In this document: positions 29,009-38,756 of the stretch, piece by piece
Numbering within the stretch: position 1 is the first letter of the stretch
Layout of the letters: every line of letters starts with the position of its first letter
Source of the DNA: Nostoc linckia z4
GTDB lineage: Bacteria; Cyanobacteriota; Cyanobacteriia; Cyanobacteriales; Nostocaceae
Length of the DNA: 64,000 nucleotides
Assembly (NCBI RefSeq): GCF_002608075.1
Contig: NZ_LAHA01000003.1
Location: forward strand, 188,943 to 252,942
Direction: 5' to 3'
Program-made: the position numbers and the translations under genes
Notes under the pieces: generated by a model
Databases searched by the model: none
What the model saw: only the letters and a program-made list of their open reading frames with translations
Told to the model about the DNA's origin: nothing

Positions 29009-29722
29009 TTGGTAATCGATCGCCTAAAGCAGGACTTAAAAAATGACCTGATTGCTGGTTTGTTGGTAGTCATTCCTCTAGCAACTACCATCTGGCTAAC
29101 AATTACCATTGCGAATTGGGTAATCAACTTTCTCACCCAAATTCCTAAACAACTGAATCCCTTTGATGGCTTACATCCCATCTTAGTAAATATACTGAAT
29201 CTATTAGTAGGTCTAGCCGTACCATTGCTGAGTATTCTCGTAATTGGCTTAATGGCTAGAAATATTTTTGGGCGTTGGTTGTTAGATTTCGGTGAGCGTT
29301 TATTACAGGCAATTCCTCTAGCTGGACAGGTATATAAAACACTCAAACAGCTTTTAGAAACAATACTCAAAGACTCCAATGGCAAATTTCGGCGTGTAGT
29401 TTTAGTGGAGTATCCGCGCCGAGGAATTTGGGCCATCGCCTTTGTAACTGGTGCAATCAGCAGTGATATCCAAGCCCAAATGTCTCGTCCGATGCTGAGT
29501 GTTTTTATTCCCACCACTCCAAATCCCACTACTGGATGGTATGCAGCCGTTCCAGAGGATGAAGTGGTGAACCTTTCCATGTCCATTGAAGACGCTTTTA
29601 AAATAGTTGTGTCAGGTGGAATTGTCGCCCCCAATACGCCGTTGATTTTACCCAAAGACTCGACATTGGAAATGAAACACGACGCAACCAGACAGCAAGT
29701 GATTCACGTAGAAGAAACTTAA
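29009..29722 (+). CDS. DUF502 family membrane protein
   Basis: 237 residues from a TTG at 29009. That start is chosen because AGGAGA lies 10-15 bases upstream and it gives the usual N-terminus, VIDRLKQDLKNDLIAGLLVV, without an ATG alternative nearby. Two membrane helices (about 14-36 and 57-83) are followed by FGRWLLDFGERLLQAIPLAG and a soluble domain ending in the family motif VSGGIVAPNTP. The function of DUF502 proteins is not established. The next gene is nusB. Confidence 0.85.
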   Translation: MVIDRLKQDLKNDLIAGLLVVIPLATTIWLTITIANWVINFLTQIPKQLNPFDGLHPILVNILNLLVGLAVPLLSILVIGLMARNIFGRWLLDFGERLLQAIPLAGQVYKTLKQLLETILKDSNGKFRRVVLVEYPRRGIWAIAFVTGAISSDIQAQMSRPMLSVFIPTTPNPTTGWYAAVPEDEVVNLSMSIEDAFKIVVSGGIVAPNTPLILPKDSTLEMKHDATRQQVIHVEET

Positions 29723-29844
29723 ACTCTATCAGGCAAAGTCACAAGCAAATGCGTAATTTTGTTGTTTGACTGTGCCAAAATTGATAGACTGATAAGCTTG
29801 TCACTCCTGGTTAATCAATTCTTGCACAATCACCCTTCACTTTT

Positions 29845-30486
29845 ATGCAACCTCGTAAACCCCAGCAAATTGCTCGTGAATTGGCACTTTTAAGCCTTAG
29901 CCAACTGCCAGTCAGCCCGAAGAAATTAGATAAATTAGAAGACGAGCAACTAGTATCAAAGTTGGTGCTAGGAGCAGTACGCACCTTGACTTCAGAAGTG
30001 CAAGATACCCTAAATAATGCCGCAGGTGAACTGCAACGCAGTAACGATCGCCTTTTGAGTAGCCAAACTCGCGCCTCTGACCTCAACACTGCTAGAACCA
30101 TGCTGCAAGAGGCCATCGCATGTACCCAAACAGCGATTAATCAGTTGGGTACTGCCGTTGATTTTCCAGAATTAATTCAGCTAGCTAATCAGGATAAGGG
30201 AGTTCGCAATTACGCTAAAGAGCTTGTAATTACAGTGAACGAAAACCGACAAATTATAGATGAACTCATATCCAATGCCCTGGTAGATTGGCAAGTAACT
30301 CGCCTTGCTCAAATTGACCGGGATATCTTGCAAATCGCTGTAGCAGAAATGAAATTCTTAGGAGTTCCAGATAGTATTGCCATTAACGAAGCTGTGGAGC
30401 TAGCTAAACGGTACAGTGGAGACGAAGGTCATCGGTTTATTAACGGTGTTTTACGCCGAGTTAGCGAGCAAAAGAAAAGTGCATAG
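29845..30486 (+). CDS. nusB: Transcription antitermination factor NusB
   Basis: 213 residues. All-helical RNA-binding protein that joins NusE (S10) at boxA in rRNA antitermination. The C-terminal half carries the family signature: [42 protein letters not shown]. The N-terminal [14 protein letters not shown] is typical. The protein is longer than the ~140-residue E. coli form because of the middle region (about 55-110), as in other cyanobacteria. It is followed by ftsY on the same strand after a repeat-filled gap. Confidence 0.93.
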   Translation: MQPRKPQQIARELALLSLSQLPVSPKKLDKLEDEQLVSKLVLGAVRTLTSEVQDTLNNAAGELQRSNDRLLSSQTRASDLNTARTMLQEAIACTQTAINQLGTAVDFPELIQLANQDKGVRNYAKELVITVNENRQIIDELISNALVDWQVTRLAQIDRDILQIAVAEMKFLGVPDSIAINEAVELAKRYSGDEGHRFINGVLRRVSEQKKSA

Positions 30487-30509
30487 TTTTTTATACTTAA
30501 TTTCTCAAG

Positions 30510-30605
30510 TCAGGGAGAGGAGGAGATGAGGGAGGTAGGGGAGCAGGGGAGAAAATCTTACCCTCTGCCAAGAACTGCTTCTTCCCAATGCCCAATGCCC
30601 CATTT
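30510..30605. repeat. Purine-rich and CCCAATG repeats
   Basis: GGGAGAGGAGGAGATGAGGG-type sequence followed by CCCAATG heptamers between nusB and ftsY; same low-complexity class as elsewhere in the window. Confidence 0.6.
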
Positions 30606-30664
30606 GGTACAAGTTAAATTAAACTCATAATTCGTAACTTATAACAACAAGTAATACTGCTGCA

Positions 30665-32305
30665 ATGGTTTTTAACTGGTTCCGCCGTCAATATAACGAT
30701 CCGTCTGACTCCTCCTCTGTTGAGAAGCAGGAAGAAACTCCTGCTGTACAAGAACCCCAACCAGAGACAGCCGAAACTTCCTCAGATAGTACAACAGCAG
30801 ACTTGTTAGCGTTCGCTAAAGCTGCTTACAAAAATATCCAACAAAAACAACAATCTCAGACAGTAGAAACTCCGCCTGATTCATCAACAGAAGCCGCTGA
30901 GGCTACTGAAACTACAACTTCTCAAGAAACTGTAGAAACTCAAGTTACTGAGGAACCTGCTGTCACCAGCCCAGAAGCAACACAGGTACAAGATATCCAC
31001 ACAACCACAGAAGAATCTACTACAGAGGAAGAAACTACAGAAGATTCTGTAGTGGCTGCAATTACTAAGGAACCGGATGTCTCCAGCTCAGAATTAACCA
31101 CAAGTGAAGTACAGACAACACCCGTTGAACCACAAACTACGCCAGAGGCAACACAGCCAACAGCACCATCCTTCCTAGAACGTGCGGCGGCGGAACGGCA
31201 AGCAAAGCTGGAACAACTCATAGCCAGCGCCATTGAAGTCCCAGAACCAGAGGTAGTACAGCCAGCATCAAAAACAGAAGAGGAAATCCCCGAACTAGTA
31301 TTTGATGATGGATTTGTCTGGTCAGCGGAAGTGTTAGCAGCCCAAGGTAGACGCGCACAAGACGTTTCTATTGAAGAAATTACCTGGCTCAAAAAGCTGC
31401 GGCAAGGTTTAGATAAAACTCGCCGTAACATCCTCAACCAACTAAAAGCGATCGTTGGCCAAGGGCCCCTTAACCAAGCTGCGGTATCAGAAATAGAGTC
31501 GTTGCTGCTGCAAGCTGATGTGGGAGTAGAAGCCACAGATTTGATTATCGATGCCCTACAAAAAAAATTACTCCAAGAAGTCACTCCGCCAGAAGAAGCG
31601 ATCGCTTATTTGAAAAAAATTCTCCGGGATATGCTAGATGCACCAAACAAAACATCCCACAAATCTAGCTTTGCCCCAGAAAAAGAAACTTTAAACATTT
31701 GGTTAATCACTGGGGTAAATGGTGCTGGCAAAACCACCACCATTGGCAAAATTGCCCACCTGGGGCAAAAATCTGGTTATAAATGTTTGATTGGAGCAGC
31801 AGACACTTTCCGTGCTGCGGCTGTAGAACAAGTCAAAGTTTGGGGTAGCAGAAGTGGCGTTGAAGTCATTGCCAATCCCGGAAAGAATACAGATCCAGCA
31901 GCAGTTGTATTCGATGCGATCGCTGCCGCCCAAGCACGTCAAACAGAATTACTTCTCGTAGATACTGCTGGGCGACTGCAAAATAAGAAAAATTTAATGG
32001 ACGAACTCAGTAAAATTCGCCGAATTATCGATAAAAAAGCCCCAAATGCAAAAGTAGAATCACTGTTGGTTCTAGATGCCACTTTAGGTCAAAATGGACT
32101 GCGGCAAGCTGAAGTTTTCTCCCAAGCTGCCCAACTAAGTGGCGTTGTCTTAACCAAGCTTGATGGCACTGCCAAAGGCGGTGTTGCCCTTGCTGTTGTG
32201 CAACAATTAGGTTTACCCATTCGCTTTATTGGTGCTGGTGAAGGTATTGAAGACCTCCGCCCCTTTTCTAGCTACGAGTTTGTTGAAGCCCTGTTAAGCG
32301 GTTAG
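30665..32305 (+). CDS. ftsY: Signal recognition particle receptor FtsY
   Basis: 546 residues. An acidic Glu/Thr/Ser-rich N-terminal region of about 190 residues, then the NG GTPase. Visible motifs: G1 GVNGAGKTTTIGK near residue 350, DTFRAAAVEQ (G2), DTAGRLQNKKNLMDEL (G3), TKLDGTAKGG (G4). It binds SRP-ribosome complexes at the inner membrane for co-translational insertion. The long variable acidic region is common to FtsY proteins; here it has many TTE/EET-type repeats. Confidence 0.95.
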   Translation: MVFNWFRRQYNDPSDSSSVEKQEETPAVQEPQPETAETSSDSTTADLLAFAKAAYKNIQQKQQSQTVETPPDSSTEAAEATETTTSQETVETQVTEEPAVTSPEATQVQDIHTTTEESTTEEETTEDSVVAAITKEPDVSSSELTTSEVQTTPVEPQTTPEATQPTAPSFLERAAAERQAKLEQLIASAIEVPEPEVVQPASKTEEEIPELVFDDGFVWSAEVLAAQGRRAQDVSIEEITWLKKLRQGLDKTRRNILNQLKAIVGQGPLNQAAVSEIESLLLQADVGVEATDLIIDALQKKLLQEVTPPEEAIAYLKKILRDMLDAPNKTSHKSSFAPEKETLNIWLITGVNGAGKTTTIGKIAHLGQKSGYKCLIGAADTFRAAAVEQVKVWGSRSGVEVIANPGKNTDPAAVVFDAIAAAQARQTELLLVDTAGRLQNKKNLMDELSKIRRIIDKKAPNAKVESLLVLDATLGQNGLRQAEVFSQAAQLSGVVLTKLDGTAKGGVALAVVQQLGLPIRFIGAGEGIEDLRPFSSYEFVEALLSG

Positions 32306-33020
32306 CAATTCCTTAAGTCAAAAGTGGCAACTTGAGAGGGATGGGGGATATGGACTGTTTTAAATTCTGCAAACTTGGCTTGACAGATGAGTAGTCCGAA
32401 AAATTGAGCTTAAAAATTTGGTTGACAAAATGATACATTTAGGAGTCACTTAATCTGATATTATCGCTGGAATTAACCACAAACAAAATACCGGAAACAG
32501 TTTAAGTCCTAAAATCATCAACTCCTGTGATTAAAATGCTTCCCCACTCTCAAGCCTCTTTAAATCTAATACTCCCGAAAGTATCCAATAATCTTTTGTG
32601 AAGTAAATCTGGAAATTTAAAACATTTGGTTACTAGTCATTGGTCATTATGAAGAAATGATGAAGGACAAAACCAACACTTCCTCTAAAAACCTGAGTAA
32701 TTATTCTTTGATTAAAATATTTTTACAACTAGAGAGATATGTTTTGGCACTTCAGTTATGAAAAAATGAAAAACCCCGCCAAGTGTCATCCCAAATTACG
32801 ATTTTTGAGAGATTAGATTTTGATTAAAAATATAGAATTACAACTGAGGAATCTGGAATCAAGAATGTAATTAGCAAATAAAATACTCATAAAATTTACC
32901 TGTTACGTCTTTATACTCTTGCTAAAATCACAAGTCTTGTCTAAATATGGTTTAGCAATATTAAAGCGACAAAATTTATAAATAATTTCAAACCTACCAA
33001 AAATAAAGTGTAAAAAAACT
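32306..33020. other. Intergenic region between ftsY and the PP2C gene
   Basis: 715 AT-rich bases. I found no gene, no hairpin repeat and no family repeat. A TTGACA occurs at about 32422, but no matching -10 follows at proper spacing. It may contain regulatory sequence for the downstream phosphatase. Confidence 0.45.
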
Positions 33021-34412
33021 GTGCCTGTGTCTCAACTGCCCTCTCAACCCACTGACAACAATAGTAGTGCCACGACTGATGTCACACCAGTCGTAGCGCT
33101 GAAAGAACTCGTGGCAAGGTTGCACCGGGAACAGAATAAAATTCAAGATTTGCTCAGTTCTCTTGGATTCGCACTTAGAAGCTTCAACAATTTGAATCAG
33201 TTTTTGGAACTGATTCCGCTGATGGCAACAAGGGTCACAGATGCTGATGGTAGCGCCTTGTTTCTTTACAAACCTAATGGTCAAGTCAGGTTAGAACAAC
33301 TACACTGGCAAGATAGCCACCAGCGAAAGAATATCCGCAAGGCACTAGAAATAGCTAGCAGTCAAATCACACTTGTACCCAACGCTGCCCCTTTAGCAAG
33401 TACTACAGGGATTTTGGATGACCAAATGCATCGCTATTTGGGGCCAGATGTGCAAATCTTTGGAACGGCGATTTTAGTCAAGCATACAGAAAGGGGTTGG
33501 CTGTATGTTTTGAGTCGCGATCCGGAATATAGCTGGACGGAAACCAGGCAAAAATTAGTTAGGTTAGTGGCAGACCAAACAGCAGTAGCCATCGAAAACG
33601 ATGAACTAGCTGTAGAACTGAGAAAAAAAGAACGTTTAGACCAAGAACTAGAGATTGGCGCAGAAATTCAACGGCGACTTCTGCCGCGGCAATGTCCTAC
33701 AATACCTGGTGCAGTCTTGGCAGCACGTTGTAAACCTGCCAATCGGGTAGGTGGAGATTATTACGACTTTATTGCTACTAATAATAATCAAATTCAGTCA
33801 AACGCTAAAAATGGCACAGGAACTGGTCGTTGGGGTTTGGTGATTGGAGATGTTATGGGCAAAGGTGTTCCCGCTGGGCTGATTATGACAATGATGCGGG
33901 GAATGCTACGAGGAGAAGTTTTACACGGTAATTCTCCAGCCGGAATTCTACAAAACTTAAATCGAGTTATGTATGCGGATTTAGAAAATTCGCATCGCTT
34001 TGTAACGCTTTTTTACTCAGAATATAATCCCCATAATCGAGTTTTGTCTTATAGCAATGCAGCACACAACCCTCCCTTATGGTGGCACGCCGCTACGAAA
34101 ACTGTTAGCCGTTTAGATACTTTAGGAATGCTGATTGGTTTAGATGCTAACAGCCAATATGAAGATGCCCAGGCACAGCTAGAACCTGGAGATACAATTA
34201 TTTACTATACAGATGGTTTGACGGATGCTGCGGCAGCTAGTGGCGATCGCTTTGACGAAGAAAACTTTATTGCTGATTTCAATACAGCTTGTAAATACTG
34301 CAACGGGCCGCAGGAAATTGTCGATTATTTATTCGACCAAGTTCAGAAATTCATCGGTGCTGATAAGCAAAATACCGATGATATGACACTAGTTGTTTTG
34401 CAAATTCTTTAG
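33021..34412 (+). CDS. GAF-domain PP2C-type (SpoIIE-like) protein phosphatase
   Basis: 463 residues, GTG start at 33021. A GAF-like sensor occupies about 40-195 (LIPLMATRVTDADGSALFLY, VRLVADQTAVAIENDELA), then a short coiled linker (KKERLDQELEIGAEIQRRLL), then the PP2C domain from about 225. Its metal motifs include RVGGDYYDF, VIGDVMGKGVPA, NAAHNPPLW, YYTDGLTDA and DDMTLVVL. This is the RsbU/SpoIIE architecture, which dephosphorylates anti-sigma-factor antagonists in partner-switch systems. No partner kinase or STAS protein is beside it. Likely cytosolic. Confidence 0.88.
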   Translation: MPVSQLPSQPTDNNSSATTDVTPVVALKELVARLHREQNKIQDLLSSLGFALRSFNNLNQFLELIPLMATRVTDADGSALFLYKPNGQVRLEQLHWQDSHQRKNIRKALEIASSQITLVPNAAPLASTTGILDDQMHRYLGPDVQIFGTAILVKHTERGWLYVLSRDPEYSWTETRQKLVRLVADQTAVAIENDELAVELRKKERLDQELEIGAEIQRRLLPRQCPTIPGAVLAARCKPANRVGGDYYDFIATNNNQIQSNAKNGTGTGRWGLVIGDVMGKGVPAGLIMTMMRGMLRGEVLHGNSPAGILQNLNRVMYADLENSHRFVTLFYSEYNPHNRVLSYSNAAHNPPLWWHAATKTVSRLDTLGMLIGLDANSQYEDAQAQLEPGDTIIYYTDGLTDAAAASGDRFDEENFIADFNTACKYCNGPQEIVDYLFDQVQKFIGADKQNTDDMTLVVLQIL

Positions 34413-34439
34413 TTATGGCAGGCTATTGCCTATTGCTAA

Positions 34440-35120
34440 CTATGCAGTTTGTTTCGGTTCTGTGGATAAATTTTGCCCAATTTTTGGCTCAGTGCCAGCA
34501 ATTAGTCGTTCTATGTTACTACGATGGCGCAAAATCACATATAACCCACCAGCAATACCAAACAAAATATATGGTAAAGGTTGACGCAAAAGCAACATAA
34601 AAATAGAAACAGCCATCGCCCCTGCTATTGAACTCAAAGAAACAATCCGCGATATAGCTACAACAACGGCAAATACACCTGCTGTTGCCAAACCTACCTG
34701 CCAATTCATTGCCAACAAAATCCCCAAGCTGGTAGCAACGGATTTACCACCAGTGAAGCCTAAAAAAATTGATTTACTATGTCCAAGAATCGCAGCTAAA
34801 CCAACTAAAGTTACTACCCACGGTTGCCATAATTTTACATCTACCGTTGGAGGGATAATATTTTGACTAGTGGCAAAATTGAACAACCAATAACCAAGAG
34901 CGATCGCTAATGCTCCCTTCAAGGAATCAAGTACTAAAACGAATGCTCCTGGCCCTTTACCCAAAGTTCTTAGCACATTTGTTGCGCCAGTGGAACCAGA
35001 ACCAACTTCTCGAATATCAATACCTTTTAACTGCTTGACAGCAATGTACCCGGTGGGAAAGGAACCCAGTAGGTAAGCTATAAATACAGTTACTCCGCAC
35101 AGAGTTAACCAGATAGCCAT
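34440..35120 (-). CDS. plsY: Acyl-phosphate:glycerol-3-phosphate acyltransferase PlsY
   Basis: 226 residues. Membrane enzyme that makes lysophosphatidic acid from acyl-phosphate and glycerol-3-phosphate, the first step of phospholipid synthesis. The PlsY motifs are visible: GSFPTGYIAVKQLKG followed by GSGSTGATNVLRTLG (motif 1), GHSKSIFLGFTGGKSVATSLG split across motif 2, and RHRSN near the C-terminus (motif 3). About five membrane helices. It is the most distal of four minus-strand genes (MlaE-like, DUF3119, DUF3086, plsY). Confidence 0.93.
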   Translation of the reverse strand: MAIWLTLCGVTVFIAYLLGSFPTGYIAVKQLKGIDIREVGSGSTGATNVLRTLGKGPGAFVLVLDSLKGALAIALGYWLFNFATSQNIIPPTVDVKLWQPWVVTLVGLAAILGHSKSIFLGFTGGKSVATSLGILLAMNWQVGLATAGVFAVVVAISRIVSLSSIAGAMAVSIFMLLLRQPLPYILFGIAGGLYVILRHRSNIERLIAGTEPKIGQNLSTEPKQTA

Positions 35121-35228
35121 GATAACAATTCAAAATTCAAAACTTGTACTGAGCGCAGCCGAAGTATTCAAAATTCAAAAACTCTTTCCCAATGCCCTAT
35201 GCCCTATGACCTATGCCCAATGACTAAA
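35121..35228. repeat. TCAAAATTCAAAA and CCCTATG repeats
   Basis: AATTCAAAATTCAAAA direct repeats flank ACTTGTACTGAGCGCAGCCG, then CCCTATG-type heptamers, between plsY and the DUF3086 gene. Confidence 0.6.
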
Positions 35229-36506
35229 TTAAAAGTCATCATCATAGTTTCTCACTGTTTTGGGGTCGGGGGCAAAGGCTAACCATAGAGGAAATTGCAG
35301 CAGAGACAAACTGATTTGCTCTTCTGAATCATCAATAATAATTAAAGGCAATTGATTGGCTTTTACCAACCGATCTGCTTTTTGGGCTACAGCTTCCGAT
35401 GCCTCAAATAATACCACGCCTCTGTCTGGGCCAAAATCTGGGCGACCTATTCCCAGGCAGTCTTGCAAGCCGCGACGCCATTCACCTAATCGCTCTGGTG
35501 TATTAGCTAAAACTAAAGTACGGACGCGATCGCCATACAGCTTGTGTAATATCGAAATTGCAGCAGAGGCAATTAGGATATTCTGCAAGCGACTACCCAT
35601 CGTCCGCAAAGCACCCCGTCCTCCTTGGCTGAAAAACCAATTAGAAACTCGTTCTGCATGGACTGGCTCAAACGTCCGGCGTAACTGCCAAGCGGGGCCA
35701 TAGTAATCTGGCTTATTGCGGTATTGGTCAATTAAACGGCGAATTTGCTTTGTAGTATCTTGAAACTGTTGTTGGGCAAATTGCGGTATTCCTGGTTGAG
35801 GTTCGGCTGGTTTCACCTCTTTGATATTCGGTTTTTCTCTTTCCACCACAGCTGGCGTTAGTTGCAGCTGCTCAGCAGCAGCGGCCAAATCCTGTAAGCT
35901 ACCCGTGAGATAATCTTTAAAACCCTGCACTCGAATTGCCAAGTCTTGGGATGCTCCCGCAAAAGTGGTTCGCATTTCGTTGCGGATACGTTCTTGACGA
36001 CGTTCAAGCTGTTCTATGGAAATTTGCAGGGCTTGTTTGCGTTGTTCTAACTGCACTAGTGATTCTTTTACGAGTTGTCCCAGAGAAGTTTGAGTTTCAC
36101 TCAATTGTGCCTGAAGGATTTTGTAAGAAGCTTGCAGGTTAGCTATTTCTTCTTTCAGTGCTGCTTCAGTACTCTGCAACTTTGCTACTCGCTGCTCTGT
36201 TGCAACGTATAATAAACTGTCTTCTGATTTTAATGTGTCTGAACCCAGTGTGGCAGTTTCCGGTTCCAACTGCTGTAAAAATTCGCCATTGGAACTTTCT
36301 GTTGGCTCTACCGTAGAATTTACCTCATCGGCTGTATTAGAAATAGTTGAATCAAAACTTGCGTCCTCTTCTGATGAGCCAATAGGTGCTGTTTCTGGCA
36401 GTGAATCAACAGATGGGTTTGTTGGATGTTCGACTCCATTGGTTTGTTCTTCTTGTGTCAACCATTCATCAATTGGTTCTGGGGTTTGAGATGCCTCTGG
36501 GTTCAT
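35229..36506 (-). CDS. DUF3086 family protein
   Basis: 425 residues from the ATG at 36506; a TTG at 36512 is possible. The first 100 residues are acidic and Ser/Glu-rich, then a coiled coil spans about 100-180 (LQSTEAALKEEIANLQASYK...). The conserved C-terminal domain follows from about 250 (IRRLIDQYRNKPDYYGPAW, VSNWFFSQGGRGALRTMGSR, IIIDDSEEQISLSLLQFPLW). No catalytic motif is evident. The family is known to me only from cyanobacteria and has no assigned function. Its position between plsY and DUF3119/MlaE-type genes suggests a role in membrane lipids; that is inference. Confidence 0.82.
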   Translation of the reverse strand: MNPEASQTPEPIDEWLTQEEQTNGVEHPTNPSVDSLPETAPIGSSEEDASFDSTISNTADEVNSTVEPTESSNGEFLQQLEPETATLGSDTLKSEDSLLYVATEQRVAKLQSTEAALKEEIANLQASYKILQAQLSETQTSLGQLVKESLVQLEQRKQALQISIEQLERRQERIRNEMRTTFAGASQDLAIRVQGFKDYLTGSLQDLAAAAEQLQLTPAVVEREKPNIKEVKPAEPQPGIPQFAQQQFQDTTKQIRRLIDQYRNKPDYYGPAWQLRRTFEPVHAERVSNWFFSQGGRGALRTMGSRLQNILIASAAISILHKLYGDRVRTLVLANTPERLGEWRRGLQDCLGIGRPDFGPDRGVVLFEASEAVAQKADRLVKANQLPLIIIDDSEEQISLSLLQFPLWLAFAPDPKTVRNYDDDF

Positions 36507-36700
36507 AAACAATACTGTAATTCCTATGATGCGAATAAATAACTTTCAGAAATATTACAATTAACAAGCTTTCAAAGTTCTAAGTTTTGGGAGGTACTCA
36601 ATTTTAGGCTTTGAGTATAGATTAGAACTACTTGTCATTACTACATAAATTTGAGCGGCGGCTTTTACCGCTCAAATCTTTTGTGAGTCAAGACTTAGTA

Positions 36701-37087
36701 CTAAATATGCGGACAACGTTGTTCCAAGCAAGTTTTCAAGGTGTTGGGGTCAAATAAAATAGGCAAAAAGTGAATGCTTTTAACTTCTTTAAAGTAAAAC
36801 AATATGGGGACTTTATTCCAGAAGATACGCCAATTTTGCCATTCCTGGTAGGGAAAACGTCGAATCAATTTTTCGCCTCTGTAAATATCTAAATCGGTAG
36901 CGGTAAATTGCAAGCGCAGTGTTAAGGTTTGAAACATCAAAAACAAGCCAAACAGCATGACAATAGAGCCTATCCACGGTTGTAGCAATATTAGTGGAAT
37001 AGCAGCGATCGCCAACACCACAGGTATATTGTAACTAGGCTTGAGTTCCACAGTTGCAGTGGAGTTAGGGGCAAATGAAGTGGTCAC
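36701..37087 (-). CDS. DUF3119 family membrane protein
   Basis: 128 residues from a GTG at 37087. Two close membrane helices (about 21-36 and 39-57) with QPWIGSIVMLFGLFLMFQ, then a soluble part containing YRGEKLIRRFPYQEWQNWRI and the family-like HFLPILFDPNTLKTCL. Resembles a bacterial PH-like domain after the helices, an impression only. Function unknown. It lies downstream of the MlaE-type permease gene on the same strand, separated by 390 bases of repeats. Confidence 0.78.
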   Translation of the reverse strand: MTTSFAPNSTATVELKPSYNIPVVLAIAAIPLILLQPWIGSIVMLFGLFLMFQTLTLRLQFTATDLDIYRGEKLIRRFPYQEWQNWRIFWNKVPILFYFKEVKSIHFLPILFDPNTLKTCLEQRCPHI

Positions 37088-37476
37088 AGTCTTAAATCCT
37101 GCTTTGTTACTACATATCTCTTTTATTTTAGGAGTTAGGGGTTAGGAGTTAGAGGTTAGGGGTTAGGAGTTAGGAGTTAGGAGTTAGGGGTTAGGGGTTA
37201 GGAGTTAGGAGTTAGGGGTTAGGGGTTAGGAGTTAGGGGTTAGGAGTTAGGAGTTAGGAGCTTTGACTCATATAGCGGTTAAAACATAGTTTAAGACATA
37301 AACTGCTCCTAAAACCCTGACCTGATGAGACTTTCTTTGCCTGTTACTTTTTGCTTATTGCCTGTTCCCTGCCATCACTGATAACTCCTCACTCTTAATT
37401 CTCAACTTTTAATCTCAACTCTTAACTCTTAACTCCTCACTCTTAACTCTTAACTTTTAATCTCAACTCTTAACTT
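37088..37476. repeat. Large array of TTAGGAG/TTAGGGG heptamers with inverted partner array
   Basis: From about 37129 to 37260 there are some 18 tandem heptamers of the form GGAGTTA or GGGGTTA. From about 37378 to 37477 the complementary motif appears (CTTAACTCTTAACTCC types). The two arms could fold into one very large hairpin between the permease and DUF3119 genes. Confidence 0.85.
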
Positions 37477-38274
37477 TTAGAATCCTTGCAGGAATGCACT
37501 GCCAGTTCCTTGAAACATTAACCAAGAAAGAAAGAAGTTGCTAACAAAGATAATTAGCAAGGCAGTCACAACAGCAGTTGTAGTAGACTGTCCTACACCT
37601 TTAGCTCCTCCTGTCGTTGTCAAGCCCCAACTGCAACCAATTACAGCGATGAGAATACCAAAGCAGCACGCTTTGATAGTGGCACTCACAATATCCCAAG
37701 CGCGAAGAAAGTCACGGGCTGAGTCTAGAAACACTGTATCAGATAGGTTGTAAATACTTGTCGCAACTAGAAATCCCCCAAACATCCCTGTGACCAAAGA
37801 CAATAGGGTTAAAATTGGTAGCATCAACAAACAAGCAAGGACGCGGGGAATAACTAGATAATCGATTGGATCTGTTCTGAGCATCAACATAGCATCGATT
37901 TGTTCTGTTACCCGCATAGTACCTATTTCTGCTGCAAAGGCAGAACCCACTCGCCCCGCCAAAACCACTGCTGTTAATACAGGAGAAAGTTCTCGTGTCA
38001 AAGCCACGGAAAGTACTCCGCCAATAATGTTTCCTGCACCAAAATTAATAAATTCTCGTGCTACCTGGATGGTAAACACCGCGCCCACGAAAATAGCCGT
38101 TAATAAAGCAATAAAAAGGGAATCTGGCCCAACTGTTGCCATTTGCTCTATGGTGTTGCGCCGATGGATTTTACCCCTTAATAGGTGAACTAGTACTTGC
38201 CCACCCAAAAAAATCGCTGCCAGCAATCGCTGACTCCACTCTCCTAAACTGGATTTGGATGTAGTCTGGTTCAA
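37477..38274 (-). CDS. MlaE-family lipid ABC transporter permease
   Basis: 265 residues from a TTG at 38274; no ATG is available before residue 44 and family members start at this point. Multi-pass membrane protein with the MlaE/Ttg2B signature: TAIFVGAVFTIQVAREFINFG, LTAVVLAGRVGSAFAAEIGTM, VTEQIDAMLMLRTDPIDYLV and the C-terminal GLTTTGGAKGVGQSTTTAVV. MlaE permeases pair with an ATPase (MlaF) and an MCE protein (MlaD) to move phospholipid between membranes; in plants the TGD1 homolog does this at the chloroplast envelope. Neither partner is in this window. Confidence 0.92.
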   Translation of the reverse strand: MNQTTSKSSLGEWSQRLLAAIFLGGQVLVHLLRGKIHRRNTIEQMATVGPDSLFIALLTAIFVGAVFTIQVAREFINFGAGNIIGGVLSVALTRELSPVLTAVVLAGRVGSAFAAEIGTMRVTEQIDAMLMLRTDPIDYLVIPRVLACLLMLPILTLLSLVTGMFGGFLVATSIYNLSDTVFLDSARDFLRAWDIVSATIKACCFGILIAVIGCSWGLTTTGGAKGVGQSTTTAVVTALLIIFVSNFFLSWLMFQGTGSAFLQGF

Positions 38275-38756
38275 TGTTCTGTAGCTAACTCGGTAACTGC
38301 CTTAAGAATAGCGGAAGTAATGGGGAATGGGGAATGGGGCATTGGGGAATGGGGCATGGGGCATTGGGCATGGGGCAGAGGGGAAAAACTCATCTCCCCT
38401 GTTCCTTTGCTCCCTCACTCCCCATCTCCCCATCTCCCCCACCTCCCCACTGCCCAATTGAAACCCCAGAAGATTAACTTAGTTTAAAGATGTTCTCAGA
38501 AAATAAAGCTGGTATTAAACGCGTTCGTGAGAAATTAATAGGTGCTAACTTCGGCTGTAAGCCTTGCTATACAAGTGTTTTGTAAATCTAAGTGGTTTTT
38601 AATATCTTTGGAATGTGGCGTAACTTGTGGCAGTTTCTTTTAATGAAAACTTAAGATTTTTGACAGATTGCCTGCTTGCAAGCGATCGCACGTATTGTAG
38701 AAAATGACAAACCTCTATCTAGCTATTGTCATCTTCATTCACGGAGTTTGTGTTCA
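38275..38756. repeat. GGGGAATGGGGCAT repeats and intergenic DNA
   Basis: About 480 bases. From 38320 to 38380 there are tandem GGGGAATG/GGGGCATT units, then from 38393 to 38455 pyrimidine-rich CCCCATCTCCCC units that are partly complementary, so they can fold back. The rest up to 38756 is unremarkable. Confidence 0.7.

Noticed and set aside
37129..37260. CRISPR array
   Set aside because: The units are 7-bp tandem repeats without spacers, and no cas gene is present.
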